Notes under the pieces: generated by a model
Told to the model about the DNA's origin: nothing
The model's input: only the letters and a program-made list of their open reading frames with translations
Database searches by the model: none
Shown: positions 62,045-62,518 of the stretch, one piece after another
Layout: each line of letters opens with the position of its first letter
Numbering within the stretch: position 1 is the first letter of the stretch
From: Rhodobacteraceae bacterium Alg231-04
GTDB taxonomy: Bacteria; Pseudomonadota; Alphaproteobacteria; Rhodobacterales; Rhodobacteraceae
Assembly: GCA_900143635.1 (NCBI GenBank)
Contig: FREY01000016.1
Location: 27 to 62,544 of the forward strand
Length of the DNA stretch: 62,518 nucleotides
Reading direction: 5' to 3'
Program-made: the position numbers and the translations under genes

Positions 62045-62518
62045 ATGACAGAGGATAGAGTTACACCGCTTCGAGTGCGGATGATGGAAGATATGCGCAT
62101 CCGAGGCATGGGCGATAAGGCTCAGAAGTCCCACATCCGGGCGATCAAGGATTTTGCGAAGTTTCTGAAGAGGCCACCGGACACGGCCACCCCCGAGGAG
62201 CTTCGGGCATACCAGTTGCACATGACCGATACCGGGGTCACAGCATCGATGTTCAACACCCGCATTATTGCGCTGCGTTTCTTTTTTGGAATGACCTGTG
62301 GGCGTGAGGAGATGAAGCGGTTCATGCAGTTCCGAACCCAGCCCAGAAAGCTACCAGTTGTGTTCAGCGTGGAAGAGGTCTCGGATATTCTGATGGCGAC
62401 GCCGGGTCCGGGTCTCAAATATCGCGCTGCGCTGAGTATCTCTTATGGTGCCGGACTGCGCGCGTCTGAGGTGTGCAATCTCAAGGTTGCCGACATCGAC
62501 AGTGATCGCATGCTGATC
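62045..62518 (+). CDS. Tyrosine-type site-specific recombinase, N-terminal part
   Basis: 158 residues from the ATG at 62045 (AGGAGG upstream) to the window end. The N-terminal core-binding SAM-like domain spans about residues 15-95 (KAQKSHIRAIKDFAKFLKRP); the catalytic domain begins with LPVVFSVEEVSDIL and has the first catalytic Arg in YGAGLRASEVCNLKVADID. Such integrases commonly accompany IS91-type transposases in Rhodobacteraceae. The rest lies outside the window. Confidence 0.85.
   Translation, partial: MTEDRVTPLRVRMMEDMRIRGMGDKAQKSHIRAIKDFAKFLKRPPDTATPEELRAYQLHMTDTGVTASMFNTRIIALRFFFGMTCGREEMKRFMQFRTQPRKLPVVFSVEEVSDILMATPGPGLKYRAALSISYGAGLRASEVCNLKVADIDSDRMLI

Noticed and set aside
1-62518. 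CRISPR arrays, tRNA or rRNA genes, phage modules, replication origin
   Set aside because: No regularly spaced repeats, cloverleaf-like segments, phage genes or rep/par genes were noticed on reading; a dedicated search was not possible.

Overview
The window looks like DNA from a marine alphaproteobacterium of the Roseobacter group (Rhodobacteraceae). The coding is GC-rich. The transporters are of the types these bacteria favour: TRAP systems and CUT2-type sugar ABC importers. The Rhizobium-type rhamnose locus and the probable DMSP (dimethylsulfoniopropionate) cleavage genes also fit. No RNA genes, replication genes or CRISPR array were seen. The window is almost wholly accessory catabolism: substrate-specific import-plus-enzyme cassettes, each with its own regulator, separated by decayed insertion sequences. 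It could lie on a plasmid or in a chromosomal accessory region.

Layout. (1) 1-0.9 kb: a partial IS5-family element and an IS3 end fragment bracketing a broken membrane-protein ORF. (2) 1.0-8.7 kb: a nickel-pincer locus. A leftward operon (FCD regulator, larC, larE, larB) makes the LarA-type cofactor; a divergent rightward operon (dctP, dctQ, dctM, larA-like) imports a probable 2-hydroxy acid and racemises or epimerises it. (3) 8.7-19.5 kb: a 13-gene leftward sugar operon with lactonase, ABC importer, two SDRs, VOC protein, 2-hydroxyacid dehydrogenase, RraA-like protein, DgoK, DgoA, cupin and, at the end, methylglyoxal synthase. (4) 19.6-25.8 kb: a GntR/FCD regulator, then a second sugar ABC importer with an aldose-epimerase-like protein and a uronate-dehydrogenase-like enzyme. 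(5) 25.9-31.6 kb: an IS5 remnant, then a formylglycine sulfatase/phosphonate-monoesterase with a TAXI-type TRAP importer, divergent from an IclR regulator; a broken CoA-transferase follows.

(6) 32.4-36.3 kb: FAD oxidoreductase and cupin divergent from TetR and an MttB-family methyltransferase, with a near-perfect operator palindrome between them. (7) 36.6-38.2 kb: wreckage of IS5, IS3 and integrase genes, including an orphan promoter, operator and start codon whose gene has been cut off. (8) 38.5-43.4 kb: LysR plus a compact overlapping operon of beta-hydroxyacid dehydrogenase, aldehyde dehydrogenase, serine-acetyltransferase-like protein and VOC protein, for which I know no pathway. (9) 43.8-44.4 kb: IS91-family transposase remnant. 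(10) 45.0-55.8 kb: a complete L-rhamnose locus (rhaI, rhaD divergent from rhaR-S-T-P-Q-U-K). (11) 56.1-61.4 kb: a two-domain CoA-transferase of DddD type, a GMC oxidoreductase of DddA type and a divergent LysR, most likely for DMSP. (12) 62.0 kb to the end: the start of a tyrosine recombinase.

Two signals cut across the cassettes. A 12-bp sequence, CTGATATACCAG, occurs identically upstream of both FCD-regulator loci (about 4.48 and 19.51 kb), with variants at about 20.39 and 37.32 kb, suggesting a shared or cross-talking regulon. All five solute-binding-protein genes are followed directly by a strong inverted repeat before the next gene of the same strand, suggesting one common way of setting binding-protein levels above those of the rest of the operon.
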